In this document: in pieces, positions 8,465 through 15,968 of the stretch
How the letters are laid out: every line of letters starts with the position of its first letter
Numbering within the stretch: the first letter of the stretch is position 1
Origin: JAAYDY01 sp964500225
Lineage (GTDB): Bacteria > Planctomycetota > Phycisphaerae > FEN-1346 > JAACEH01
DNA: 64,000 nucleotides
Direction of reading: 5' to 3'
Assembly (NCBI GenBank): GCA_964500225.1
Contig: CAZCOA010000003.1
Span: forward strand, 1-64,000
Translations under genes and position numbers: made by a program
The notes under the pieces: generated by a model
The model's database searches: none
What the model was told of the DNA's origin: nothing
Seen by the model: the letters and a program-made list of their open reading frames with translations, nothing else

Positions 8465-9241
8465 ATGGAAAGCAGGCACCGCCTGGTGATCGTGGCGGCC
8501 GTTGGGCTGCTGGTGAGTCTGGTGTCGGTGGGGTCCGTGTGGGCCGACGATGCGGCCCCGAGTGACAAGGACAAAAAAGTCAACAAGGACCTCGACATCG
8601 ACTGGGGCACCGGCGACAAAGAGGAACCGAAGAAAGACGATCCGGACGCGGCAGCCCCATCGAAAGAGGTGGACCTGAGCACCGCCCTGGACGAAACGCA
8701 GACGAAGCGGCTGGACATCATCAAGAAAACGGCCGAAAAGGGCGACGAGGCGGCCAAGCTGGGCGACGAAGCCCTGTCGGGCGAGAAGAAGGGCGTCAAG
8801 AAAGAGGCCGCCATCCGCCACTACGAGAACGCCTCGGGCATTTTCCTGCGGGCGGCCGGCGACGTCGAGAAACTGGCCAAACCGATCCAGGACCAGGATG
8901 TGAAGCTGACGTTGCTGCGCAACTACGGCGACGTGTACAAGAACAAGGCGTGCGAGATGCTGTGCAAGGCCGGCAATGCGGCCATCGAGACCGCCGGCAT
9001 GAAGGTGGAGAACCTGAAGGCGGCGGTGAAGTTCTTCAAGAAGGCCCGCACGATTGATTCGTCGTACCCGGACATCGCCAAAGGCATCGAGGCGGCCAAG
9101 AGCGCCTACGCCGACATTCAGGCCAGGCTCGCCGAGCAGAAGGCCAAGGAGGCCGAGGCCGCAGCCGCCAAGAGCAAGGACGAGGAGGAAGAGGAAGAGA
9201 AGAACTACCCCGGCGGCAGGGGCCATGAAAAGCACTGGTGA
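8465..9241 (+). CDS. Secreted Lys/Glu-rich helical protein
   Basis: The product has 258 residues starting MESRHRLVIV. A signal peptide ends near VWADD. An acidic/basic linker rich in Lys and Asp follows, then a helical domain (about 80-225) with TPR-like helix pairs such as AIRHYENASGIFLRAAGDV and LKAAVKFFKKARTIDSSYPD. The C-terminal coiled segment is rich in Ala, Lys and Glu. I do not recognise a specific family. The ATG at 8465 is preferred to one seven codons earlier because GGAGG lies exactly 8 bases before it. The gene is divergent from the HtrA operon, across a 244-bp gap. Confidence 0.7.
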   Translation: MESRHRLVIVAAVGLLVSLVSVGSVWADDAAPSDKDKKVNKDLDIDWGTGDKEEPKKDDPDAAAPSKEVDLSTALDETQTKRLDIIKKTAEKGDEAAKLGDEALSGEKKGVKKEAAIRHYENASGIFLRAAGDVEKLAKPIQDQDVKLTLLRNYGDVYKNKACEMLCKAGNAAIETAGMKVENLKAAVKFFKKARTIDSSYPDIAKGIEAAKSAYADIQARLAEQKAKEAEAAAAKSKDEEEEEEKNYPGGRGHEKHW

Positions 9242-9324
9242 TCGCGAAATCCCCCCGTCCGTCCCGGGCCCGCTGTCGCAGGCGTGAGCTGCCGGGCCGA
9301 CGGGGCGACCAGGGGACTCTGACG

Positions 9325-9357
9325 GCCGGCTTCGACTGGATCGGGGCCGGCTGTTGT
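9325..9357 (+). terminator. Possible terminator hairpin
   Basis: The inverted repeat GCCGGC (9325-9330 and 9346-9351) is followed by TGTTGTT. It lies downstream of the secreted helical protein and just upstream of the tatC promoter. Confidence 0.4.
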
Positions 9358-9370
9358 TCAGGAGGCAGGC

Positions 9371-9399
9371 TTGGCGGCGGGCCATTGGGCTGCCATAAT
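9371..9399 (+). promoter_or_regulatory. tatC promoter
   Basis: TTGGCG (9371-9376) and CATAAT (9394-9399) are separated by 17 bp. The predicted transcript begins near 9406, which rules out translation starts before that point and fits the TTG start at 9443. Confidence 0.6.
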
Positions 9400-9442
9400 G
9401 AATAATGTGAGCCCATGGGGTCGTCCGTCAGGAGAGACCGAC

Positions 9443-10252
9443 TTGCCGACACCGGACGAGAAACGCATGTCGCTCGGCGAGCATCTGGAGGAGCTGCGGC
9501 GTCGGGTGCTGGCGGCCCTGGTCGGCCCGGCCGTGGGGTTCGCCGTCTGCTTCTTTTTGCTTCGCGGCCAATTGGTCTATGCCATTCTGAATCCGCCCTA
9601 TCCGGCGTTTCTGAAGTTGGACGCGCCGCCGCTGAAGTTCAATCTGGCGTCGCCCTACGACGCTTTCGTCACGGCCATGATCGTGTCGCTCATTGCCGGC
9701 TGCATCCTCACGGCGCCGTGGTCCATCTATCATTTGTGGGCCTTTGTGGCCGCCGGGCTGTATGAGCACGAGCGACGGCACGTCCGCTCGTTCGGGGCCG
9801 TGAGCGTCGTGCTGTTTTTCGCCGGAGCGGCCTTTTTCTATTTCCTCATCTATCCCGTGGCGATTGCGTTTCTGTACGGATTTGCCCGGCAATACAATGA
9901 GTTTGCGGCCGCGTGGGGTCACGACGTCTCGACGATCGAGCCCGGCACGCTGCTGGGCGGCTACGTGCATTTCGTGATGGTGCTGATGCTCGTGTTCGGC
10001 CTGATGTTCGAGATGCCGCTGGCGGTGCTGTTTTTGGGCCGGACGGGGCTCGTGGATGTGGCCACGTTCTCGCGTTACCGCCGCCACGTGGTGCTGGTCC
10101 TGGTGGTTGTGGCCGCAATCGTGACGCCGCCGGACGTGTTCAGCCAGGTGGCCCTGGCAGTGCCGATGTGGATTCTGTATGAGGCGGGCGTTCTGGTGCT
10201 GCGTTGGACCCAAAGGCGCAAAAGACGGGAGGCCGGCGGTCCGTCGTCCTGA
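9443..10252 (+). CDS. tatC: Sec-independent (Tat) translocase subunit TatC
   Basis: TatC is the six-helix membrane receptor that binds twin-arginine signal peptides of folded exported proteins. The 269-residue sequence shows the family N-terminus MSLGEHLEELRRR, the periplasmic/cytoplasmic motif LYEHERRHVRSF and six hydrophobic segments ending near residue 255. I placed the start at TTG 9443 because AGGAGA lies 8 bases upstream and the promoter at 9371-9399 excludes the longer frame; ATG 9467 (MSLG) is the alternative. TatA is not in this window. The next gene starts 84 bp downstream but has its own -10-like element. Confidence 0.92.
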   Translation: MPTPDEKRMSLGEHLEELRRRVLAALVGPAVGFAVCFFLLRGQLVYAILNPPYPAFLKLDAPPLKFNLASPYDAFVTAMIVSLIAGCILTAPWSIYHLWAFVAAGLYEHERRHVRSFGAVSVVLFFAGAAFFYFLIYPVAIAFLYGFARQYNEFAAAWGHDVSTIEPGTLLGGYVHFVMVLMLVFGLMFEMPLAVLFLGRTGLVDVATFSRYRRHVVLVLVVVAAIVTPPDVFSQVALAVPMWILYEAGVLVLRWTQRRKRREAGGPSS

Positions 10253-10288
10253 GCGGCCGTTGCGTCTGGTATCCGTAGTGGCTCGGGT

Positions 10289-10294
10289 TATAAT
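10289..10294 (+). promoter_or_regulatory. -10 element before the prenyltransferase-repeat gene
   Basis: A perfect TATAAT lies 42 bases upstream of the ATG at 10337. No good -35 is visible at the proper distance (CTGGTA at 10266), so it may be a weak or activated promoter. Confidence 0.4.
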
Positions 10295-10336
10295 GGAACG
10301 ACATGCAAACCGGTTTATCGAATCGAGGGGGCGATT

Positions 10337-12667
10337 ATGAACCGAATGTTTCTGGCTGTGGCGTTTGTGGGCGTGTTGGCCCTGGCGGCAGGGACTGTGC
10401 GCGGGCAAGAGATCACGGACGATCAGATTGACGAAGCCATCCGTAAGGGGTGCGAATACATTGTCGGGATGCAGAAACCCGACGGTTCGTGGCCCATCGG
10501 CAAGCTGGGCCGCGAGGCCAACGCCAACAATGTCATGTGCATGCTGGCCCTGGCGTATGCCGAGTATTCGCCGACGAGCGACGTGATGAAGAAGGGCATC
10601 AAGGCGATGCTCGACGAGGACCTGACCAAGTCGGATTCGCAGAGTTACCTGACGGCGTTCCGGATGCAGGCGTGCGGGAAACTGCTGAAGATTGTGGACC
10701 GCGAGACGCGCGAGCTGGTGCTGGAGTGCCTGAAGAAGGACGCTGAGGCCTTGATCAAGGGCCAGACGGCCGACGGAGGCTGGGGCTACCGCTTGGTGGG
10801 CGGGCCGAGGTTCGCCGACTTCTCCAACGTGCAGATCTGCATGCTGGGGCTGGGCGAGGCGGTCAACGCGGGCCTGGAACTGCCGAAAGAGCCGTTCATG
10901 AAGGCCATGCAGCTTTACATCGACCAGCAATGGAAGGACGGCGGGTGGCATTACGGGCGGCAGGTCAACAACGCGTGGCCGTGGACGACCGATCAGGCGC
11001 TGCCGACGTACGGGTCGATGACGGCCGCCGGGGTGGCCTCGCTGTTCATCATACGGGATTATCTCTACCCGGGGCTGGGGTGCCCGTGCCGCAACGGTCG
11101 CAGCAACTACAAGGAGAACAAGGTCGATAAGGCGATCGACCGGGCCCTGGCGTGGCTCGGCGAGCGGTTCACGCCCGACGAGAACCCGAAGGCGAACAAC
11201 TGGCCGGACTACTGGCTGTACTCGTGCGAGCGCGTGGGGCTGGCGTCGGGGATCAAGTACTTCGGCAAGTACAACTGGTTTGCCGAGGGAGCAAGCCGTT
11301 TCCTGGCGCGGCAGGAAGCCAACGGCGCCTGGGGCCACGTGATCCGCGACGGCAACTGGAACACCCCGCCGGGACAGGCCTGGGCGATGCTCTTTCTGAT
11401 CAAGGGCCGCGCGCCGATTCTCATGAACAAGGTTCAGTTCGAGGGGGCCTGGAACCTCCATCCACAGGATCTGAAGAACCTGGCCAACTATGTCGGCAAC
11501 GTCAAGGAACAGCCCTTCGCCTGGCAGATCATCAACCTGGAAGCGCCGGTGGACGAGTGGCACGACTCGCCGATCCTCTATCTTAGCCCCGAGAGCATGG
11601 TGCCGCTGACCGACGAACACAAGAAGAAGCTCCGCACGTTCACGGACGACGGAGGCACGATCTTCTTCGAGGCGTCCTGCGGCAACCCGACGGTGCGGAG
11701 CTGGTGGAAGACCGTGGCGGAGGAAATCTGGCCGGAGTTCGAGTTCCGCAACATCGAGAAGGATCATCCCATCTGGACGGCCGATTCGCAGATGACGTCG
11801 CAGGTGCCCGGGCTGATGGAGATGGCCGACGGCGTGCGGACGTTCATCTTCTTCGCCATGAACGACGTGTCGTGTGCGTGGAACACCATCCAGGTAGGTA
11901 AGCGCACGGACGCGTTCCAGTTCGGCAACAACCTCTACGCCTACGCCACGGACCGGGCGAAGATCCGCAGCCGGCTGATGGGGGCGACCCAGAATAAGAA
12001 CAAGGCGACACAACTGAAGCAACTTGTCGTCGGCCCGCGTCAGGACCTGGCGGTGGCCCTGTTGAAGCACGGCGGCGACTGGAACGTCAGTGCCCGGTAC
12101 CGTCTGATCGAGAAACTGGTAGCCCGTGTCAACGGCGGGTGCGGCACGAGCCTGACGGCGGCCGAGCCGGCCTCGCCGAGCGACGCCGCGCTGCCGCAGA
12201 CGGCGTTGCTCCATCTCACCGGCCGCACGGGCATCACCCTGAGCGACGCCGAGCGCGAGGCCCTGAAGCAGCGGCTCGCGGAGGGCGGTTTTGTGCTGGC
12301 CGACGCGTGCCTGGGCGACGAACGGTTCCACAAGGCGTTCATGGTGTTCGCCGGGAACATGGGCTGGACGGTGCAGCGACTGCCCGACGATCATCCGATT
12401 GTGGGCGGCTCGATGGGCGCCGCCACGGGGCACAACCTGGCCAAGGGCGTCAAGTTCACGTACCACACCCTGGCCAAGGCGACGTCGCCGTTGCGGCTGG
12501 AGCTCTACGGCCTCTACGCCGGCGACCGGCTCGTCGGCGTCTATAGTCCGCGCGACCTGATGTACGGCCAGGCCAACCTCAGGGCCTTCGGCAATATCGG
12601 CTACGACGCTCCGTCGGCGCAGATGATTGTCGAGAACGTCCTGCTGTATGCCACGGCGCAGAAGTAG
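10337..12667 (+). CDS. Secreted prenyltransferase-repeat protein with two DUF4159 domains
   Basis: This 776-residue exported protein has a signal peptide ending near VRGQ. Residues about 25-370 carry an alpha/alpha-barrel of squalene-cyclase/prenyltransferase repeats with QW-type motifs (QKPDGSWPIG, QTADGGWGY, QEANGAWGHV). Two DUF4159-type domains follow: one from about 405 (SPILYLSPESMVPLTDEHKK) and one from about 620 (TALLHLTGRTGITLSDAERE). Each has the pattern of an Asp-rich strand, a GG-turn and a late HPI motif. No cyclase DxDD motif was noticed, so it is unlikely to be a real cyclase. This architecture is frequent in planctomycetes and has no assigned function. The ATG follows GAGGGGG. 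Confidence 0.82.
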   Translation: MNRMFLAVAFVGVLALAAGTVRGQEITDDQIDEAIRKGCEYIVGMQKPDGSWPIGKLGREANANNVMCMLALAYAEYSPTSDVMKKGIKAMLDEDLTKSDSQSYLTAFRMQACGKLLKIVDRETRELVLECLKKDAEALIKGQTADGGWGYRLVGGPRFADFSNVQICMLGLGEAVNAGLELPKEPFMKAMQLYIDQQWKDGGWHYGRQVNNAWPWTTDQALPTYGSMTAAGVASLFIIRDYLYPGLGCPCRNGRSNYKENKVDKAIDRALAWLGERFTPDENPKANNWPDYWLYSCERVGLASGIKYFGKYNWFAEGASRFLARQEANGAWGHVIRDGNWNTPPGQAWAMLFLIKGRAPILMNKVQFEGAWNLHPQDLKNLANYVGNVKEQPFAWQIINLEAPVDEWHDSPILYLSPESMVPLTDEHKKKLRTFTDDGGTIFFEASCGNPTVRSWWKTVAEEIWPEFEFRNIEKDHPIWTADSQMTSQVPGLMEMADGVRTFIFFAMNDVSCAWNTIQVGKRTDAFQFGNNLYAYATDRAKIRSRLMGATQNKNKATQLKQLVVGPRQDLAVALLKHGGDWNVSARYRLIEKLVARVNGGCGTSLTAAEPASPSDAALPQTALLHLTGRTGITLSDAEREALKQRLAEGGFVLADACLGDERFHKAFMVFAGNMGWTVQRLPDDHPIVGGSMGAATGHNLAKGVKFTYHTLAKATSPLRLELYGLYAGDRLVGVYSPRDLMYGQANLRAFGNIGYDAPSAQMIVENVLLYATAQK

Positions 12668-13628
12668 GCGGCGGGGCCGGAGGGCCCTCGGAGCACGGCG
12701 TCCACGCCTGACGGGGAGCCGAGGCTGTCCGACGGTCCCACCATGCGCCAACAATCTGTGAAGCGTGGCAGAGCGATCCTTACCTTATGGCGTCCGGGGG
12801 CGGCCGTTTGACGGTCTCCCCAAGCAACCGGGCGGAGGGAGGGGGGACGACGGATGGGTGAGTCAAAGGGCAAGTGGATTTGGCCAGGCTTGCCGTGGCA
12901 GGGATGCGCTGCGAGCCCATGACGCGCGTGGTCCTGCCATACCCTGTTACAAACGGAGTCTTGTAGAGCCCCCGTTGGTCGGACTGCGGGTCAAGGCGGG
13001 ATTCTTGTCGAGGAACCTCGGTTATTGGCGATTTCAGCCGTATTTTTTGGGATGGACATTTGGTGTTCAGGGCGCACCTGTAGGTGTTTTCGGGAGTTTC
13101 ACAGGGTCTTCGAGTGTTGTGAAAGGGGTTAAGGGGGCAGTATGGCCCTGAGGCGGTAGTCCACGGGCCTGTTGTGGTTCGGGGTGGCAAAGCGCTTGCC
13201 TGCGGAAACGACCGCAATCTACAATGAGTACGGAATGCGAGAGATTGGCTGCGCTGAGGGGGGCGAGTGTGGGGCAAGCGGCAAGAATCGCATTTCGGGG
13301 CGGCAGTAGGACGAGTGGGCTGCCCACTAAGTTGTCATGGCAGAGGGGATGGGCGTTTGGCGTGGCGGGCCGGTTCGGCGGCGTGGGCCACGGCGGCACC
13401 GGGTGGTGGGCGTTGGGGGCGAAAGAGGCGGCCTGCGGACGCCGTTGGGCATCGGGACTTCGCCGGAGCCGTTGGAACGCGGTCTTGTTGAGGCTTTTGG
13501 GTTGATTGGGGGAGCCGGCAATTTCGGTGGACGTTGCGGTCTATTGCGGTTACAGTGAAGGAGTTACGTCGGAAGCGGGACGGGGCCGACGGTTTGGCAG
13601 GCGGCGGCGAGAGGACAGGAGAGATGCG
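12668..13628. other. Long non-coding stretch, 961 bp
   Basis: No protein-like frame with a ribosome-binding site or family signature was found, and I could not match tRNA, RNase P, SRP or tmRNA signatures. Visible elements are a GAGGGCCCTC palindrome at about 12679-12689, a CCTGACGGGG element at 12706-12715 resembling the dispersed hairpin repeat, and an inverted TCACA/TGTGA pair around 13098-13122. The stretch is unusually long for this compact region. Confidence 0.5.
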
Positions 13629-14648
13629 ATGGCGATGACATCGACATCGGCAGGGCGGAAGGTCGGGGCCGGTCTGACGCTGGTGGAGATTCTGGCCACG
13701 GTGCTCATCATGGGTCTGGGCCTGATCATGGTGGCGGCGGCGTTTCCGGTGGGACTGGACCAGATGCGGCAGTCGATCGATGACACCCAAGCCGCCATGG
13801 CCGCCCGAAGCGCCATGGAGATCATGCGGAGTCAGAACCTGTTCCAGAACATGTACAACCTGGGGCAGACGAGCACGGAGTGGAAAACGCTTCTCAGTGG
13901 ATTTGCCACGATGTCCAAGGAAGCACGGCGGCGCGAGAACCTCGGGCTGTTCACCACCGCGAGTCCCACACAGCCGATTCACCTGAACCATTCCGATTTC
14001 GCATTCCGGGTGTGGAACCCGTCGCGTGCGGCCTATGGCGGCGGTGGGCCGGACGGCTACCCATCGGACGAGGTGCTGGTGGAGGACGAGACGCGCAACA
14101 ACCCCTACACCGCCAAGACGGACGAGGACGGCCTGGGCAAGACCTTCTATTCGTTGATGTGGCCGCCGGTCGGGGGCGACCTGGTGTGGCGGGCGTTCCT
14201 GACGCGGCTAAATTTCGGGGCGAACGAACTGCCGTTGTTCCGCGTGACGATCGTGGTGTGCCGGTACACCGATGCCGGTCCGGAGCTGTACACGCCGGCG
14301 GACAGCAAGGCCAACGTGCAAGGGAGCACGTGGGCGGACGAAGTGGCAGCGCACACGGCGTCGTCGCCGACGAAGGCATGGCCGGCGTCGCGTCGCGTGC
14401 GCGACGTCAGCTGCGCGGCGGGCCAGGTGCGGTGTTCCGGAAGAACGGCCGACATCAAGTTCATGGCCGAAGGCAACTACATCCTGAACCTGAAGACGGG
14501 GTTCTGCTATCGGGTGACGAAGATTCAGCCTACGACCGATCCGACGTGGTTTGAGCTGGCCGACGAGCCGGGGCAGATTCCGTCGGGGACGACGTGTCCG
14601 GTGTTCAGCAACGTGGTGGGCGTGTACTACGGGCTGCTGTCGGGCTGA
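13629..14648 (+). CDS. Type II secretion/type IV pilus minor pseudopilin (GspI/PilV-like)
   Basis: The 339-residue product begins with a short basic leader and a prepilin peptidase site G15|LTLVEI, with Glu at +5 and a 20-residue hydrophobic helix. Such proteins are cleaved and N-methylated by the prepilin peptidase and assemble into a short periplasmic pseudopilus. The large globular domain (residues 45-339) is longer than in classical GspI. The start at 13629 is chosen because AGGAGA lies upstream and the leader length is right; the frame itself opens earlier. It is the first of three pseudopilin-like genes in a row, with only 20 bp to the next. Confidence 0.8.
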   Translation: MAMTSTSAGRKVGAGLTLVEILATVLIMGLGLIMVAAAFPVGLDQMRQSIDDTQAAMAARSAMEIMRSQNLFQNMYNLGQTSTEWKTLLSGFATMSKEARRRENLGLFTTASPTQPIHLNHSDFAFRVWNPSRAAYGGGGPDGYPSDEVLVEDETRNNPYTAKTDEDGLGKTFYSLMWPPVGGDLVWRAFLTRLNFGANELPLFRVTIVVCRYTDAGPELYTPADSKANVQGSTWADEVAAHTASSPTKAWPASRRVRDVSCAAGQVRCSGRTADIKFMAEGNYILNLKTGFCYRVTKIQPTTDPTWFELADEPGQIPSGTTCPVFSNVVGVYYGLLSG

Positions 14649-14668
14649 GCGCCGACGGAGGGTAACCT

Positions 14669-15898
14669 TTGGGATTGGACGGACGAACCATGAAGACGGC
14701 AAACGGACAGGGCGGCGCGAGGCGTAGTGGGCCTGCGTTCACGCTGGTGGAGATCATGGCGGCGATGAGCCTGTCGGTGATCATTCTGCTGGGCGTGGTG
14801 CAGGTGTTCAAGATGGCGACGGACTCGACGTCGCTGGCCGAGGCGACGAGCGACGCGTACGGCGTGGGGCGTGCGATCTTCAGTGTGCTCCAGAAGGATC
14901 TGGCGGCCCTGTCGCCGGAGGGATACCTCTACATTCAGCCGTCGATGCTGCTGAACCCGGAGGACACGCGAGACGACAAGACGGGAGAGTACTTCAAGAA
15001 ATCCTCGACCAATACGATGCGGTGGTGCAACTTCGATTGCCTGTACTTCACGGCGGTGGGCCGGTTCCAGGAGATGGGGACGGGCTCGAACAACCCGCAA
15101 GACAGTGCGGCGGCGGAGATATTCTACGGGCCGGCGCGTCGCAGCGACGGCAGCAGGGTAAGCCCCTGGGCGGGGTCGATGCAGCACGCGGACGGTCGCA
15201 GCGTGTGCCTGATTCGCAAGGCGTTTCTGAGCGGGCCGACGATGACGGCGGCGGCGCTGCGGGTCAACTCGACGCCGACGGCGGGGCAGCACACGTTCCT
15301 GATGATGCAAGCGGAGAACGTGTTTTCGGCCAGTCCGAGCTATCGGTTGACGCCGCTGGCGGTCGGTTCGAGCGGAGATTACGGCAGCAGCAGCGCGCAG
15401 ATCATCGACGTGGATTTCGGCAGCAACATGCCGCAGCCGAGCGTCAACTACGTGCTGTCGGAGCGTGTGAGCCAGTTCATCGTCGAGTTCTGGGGCTGGG
15501 ACGGGTCAAAGTTCAAATGGCAGCGGGCGACGCTGGCGCCGTCGCAGGGGATGCGGAAGTACACGGGCCCCGGATCGGGGGCCAATTATTACACGAGCCG
15601 TCTGGACTTCAATGCCAGTACGGGTTTTGGCGGCGGGTCGACTACGGAAGGCCCCGTGGATACGAAGTACCTGTGGTGCGGGTATCGTCCGAATCCGAAG
15701 TTTGCGAACCAACCGTTCGTGCCGCAGATGCTTCGCGTGACGGTGGTGGTGCATCCGCACAACGACCAGACGCCGCTGTCCGAGAAGCCGTACGGCAGCT
15801 ATCAGTACCGGGGCGACGTGTTCCGGCAGGTGTTCCGCGTGGTGGGTCCGCGCGGGGGTCTGCGGACGATTCCGGCGGGTTATCTGACGACGCCCTGA
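14669..15898 (+). CDS. Minor pseudopilin (GspJ-like)
   Basis: The 409-residue product has the prepilin site A23|FTLVEIM, followed by a hydrophobic helix and a long Gly/Ser/Thr-rich periplasmic domain. GspJ-type pseudopilins form the tip complex with GspI and GspK. The TTG at 14669 is the better start because GGAGGG lies 6 bases before it; the ATG at 14690 has only a weak site and would shorten the leader. The gene lies between the GspI-like and GspK-like genes, in the usual I-J-K order. Confidence 0.78.
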   Translation: MGLDGRTMKTANGQGGARRSGPAFTLVEIMAAMSLSVIILLGVVQVFKMATDSTSLAEATSDAYGVGRAIFSVLQKDLAALSPEGYLYIQPSMLLNPEDTRDDKTGEYFKKSSTNTMRWCNFDCLYFTAVGRFQEMGTGSNNPQDSAAAEIFYGPARRSDGSRVSPWAGSMQHADGRSVCLIRKAFLSGPTMTAAALRVNSTPTAGQHTFLMMQAENVFSASPSYRLTPLAVGSSGDYGSSSAQIIDVDFGSNMPQPSVNYVLSERVSQFIVEFWGWDGSKFKWQRATLAPSQGMRKYTGPGSGANYYTSRLDFNASTGFGGGSTTEGPVDTKYLWCGYRPNPKFANQPFVPQMLRVTVVVHPHNDQTPLSEKPYGSYQYRGDVFRQVFRVVGPRGGLRTIPAGYLTTP

Positions 15899-15968
15899 GC
15901 GGCACGGGCTCTGGTTTCTTCAACGGGCCGGCGGTGCAGGCGAAGCGGAAGCGTGGGAGGCAGACACA

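Noticed and set aside
9428..12754. Very long antisense open frame (1108 codons) opposite tatC and the prenyltransferase-repeat gene
   Set aside because: It has no signal, domain or ribosome-binding site; its His/Arg/Gln-rich composition is what the complement of high-GC coding DNA gives.
12765..13151. 128-codon frame in the 961-bp gap
   Set aside because: No ribosome-binding site, low-quality composition and no domain.
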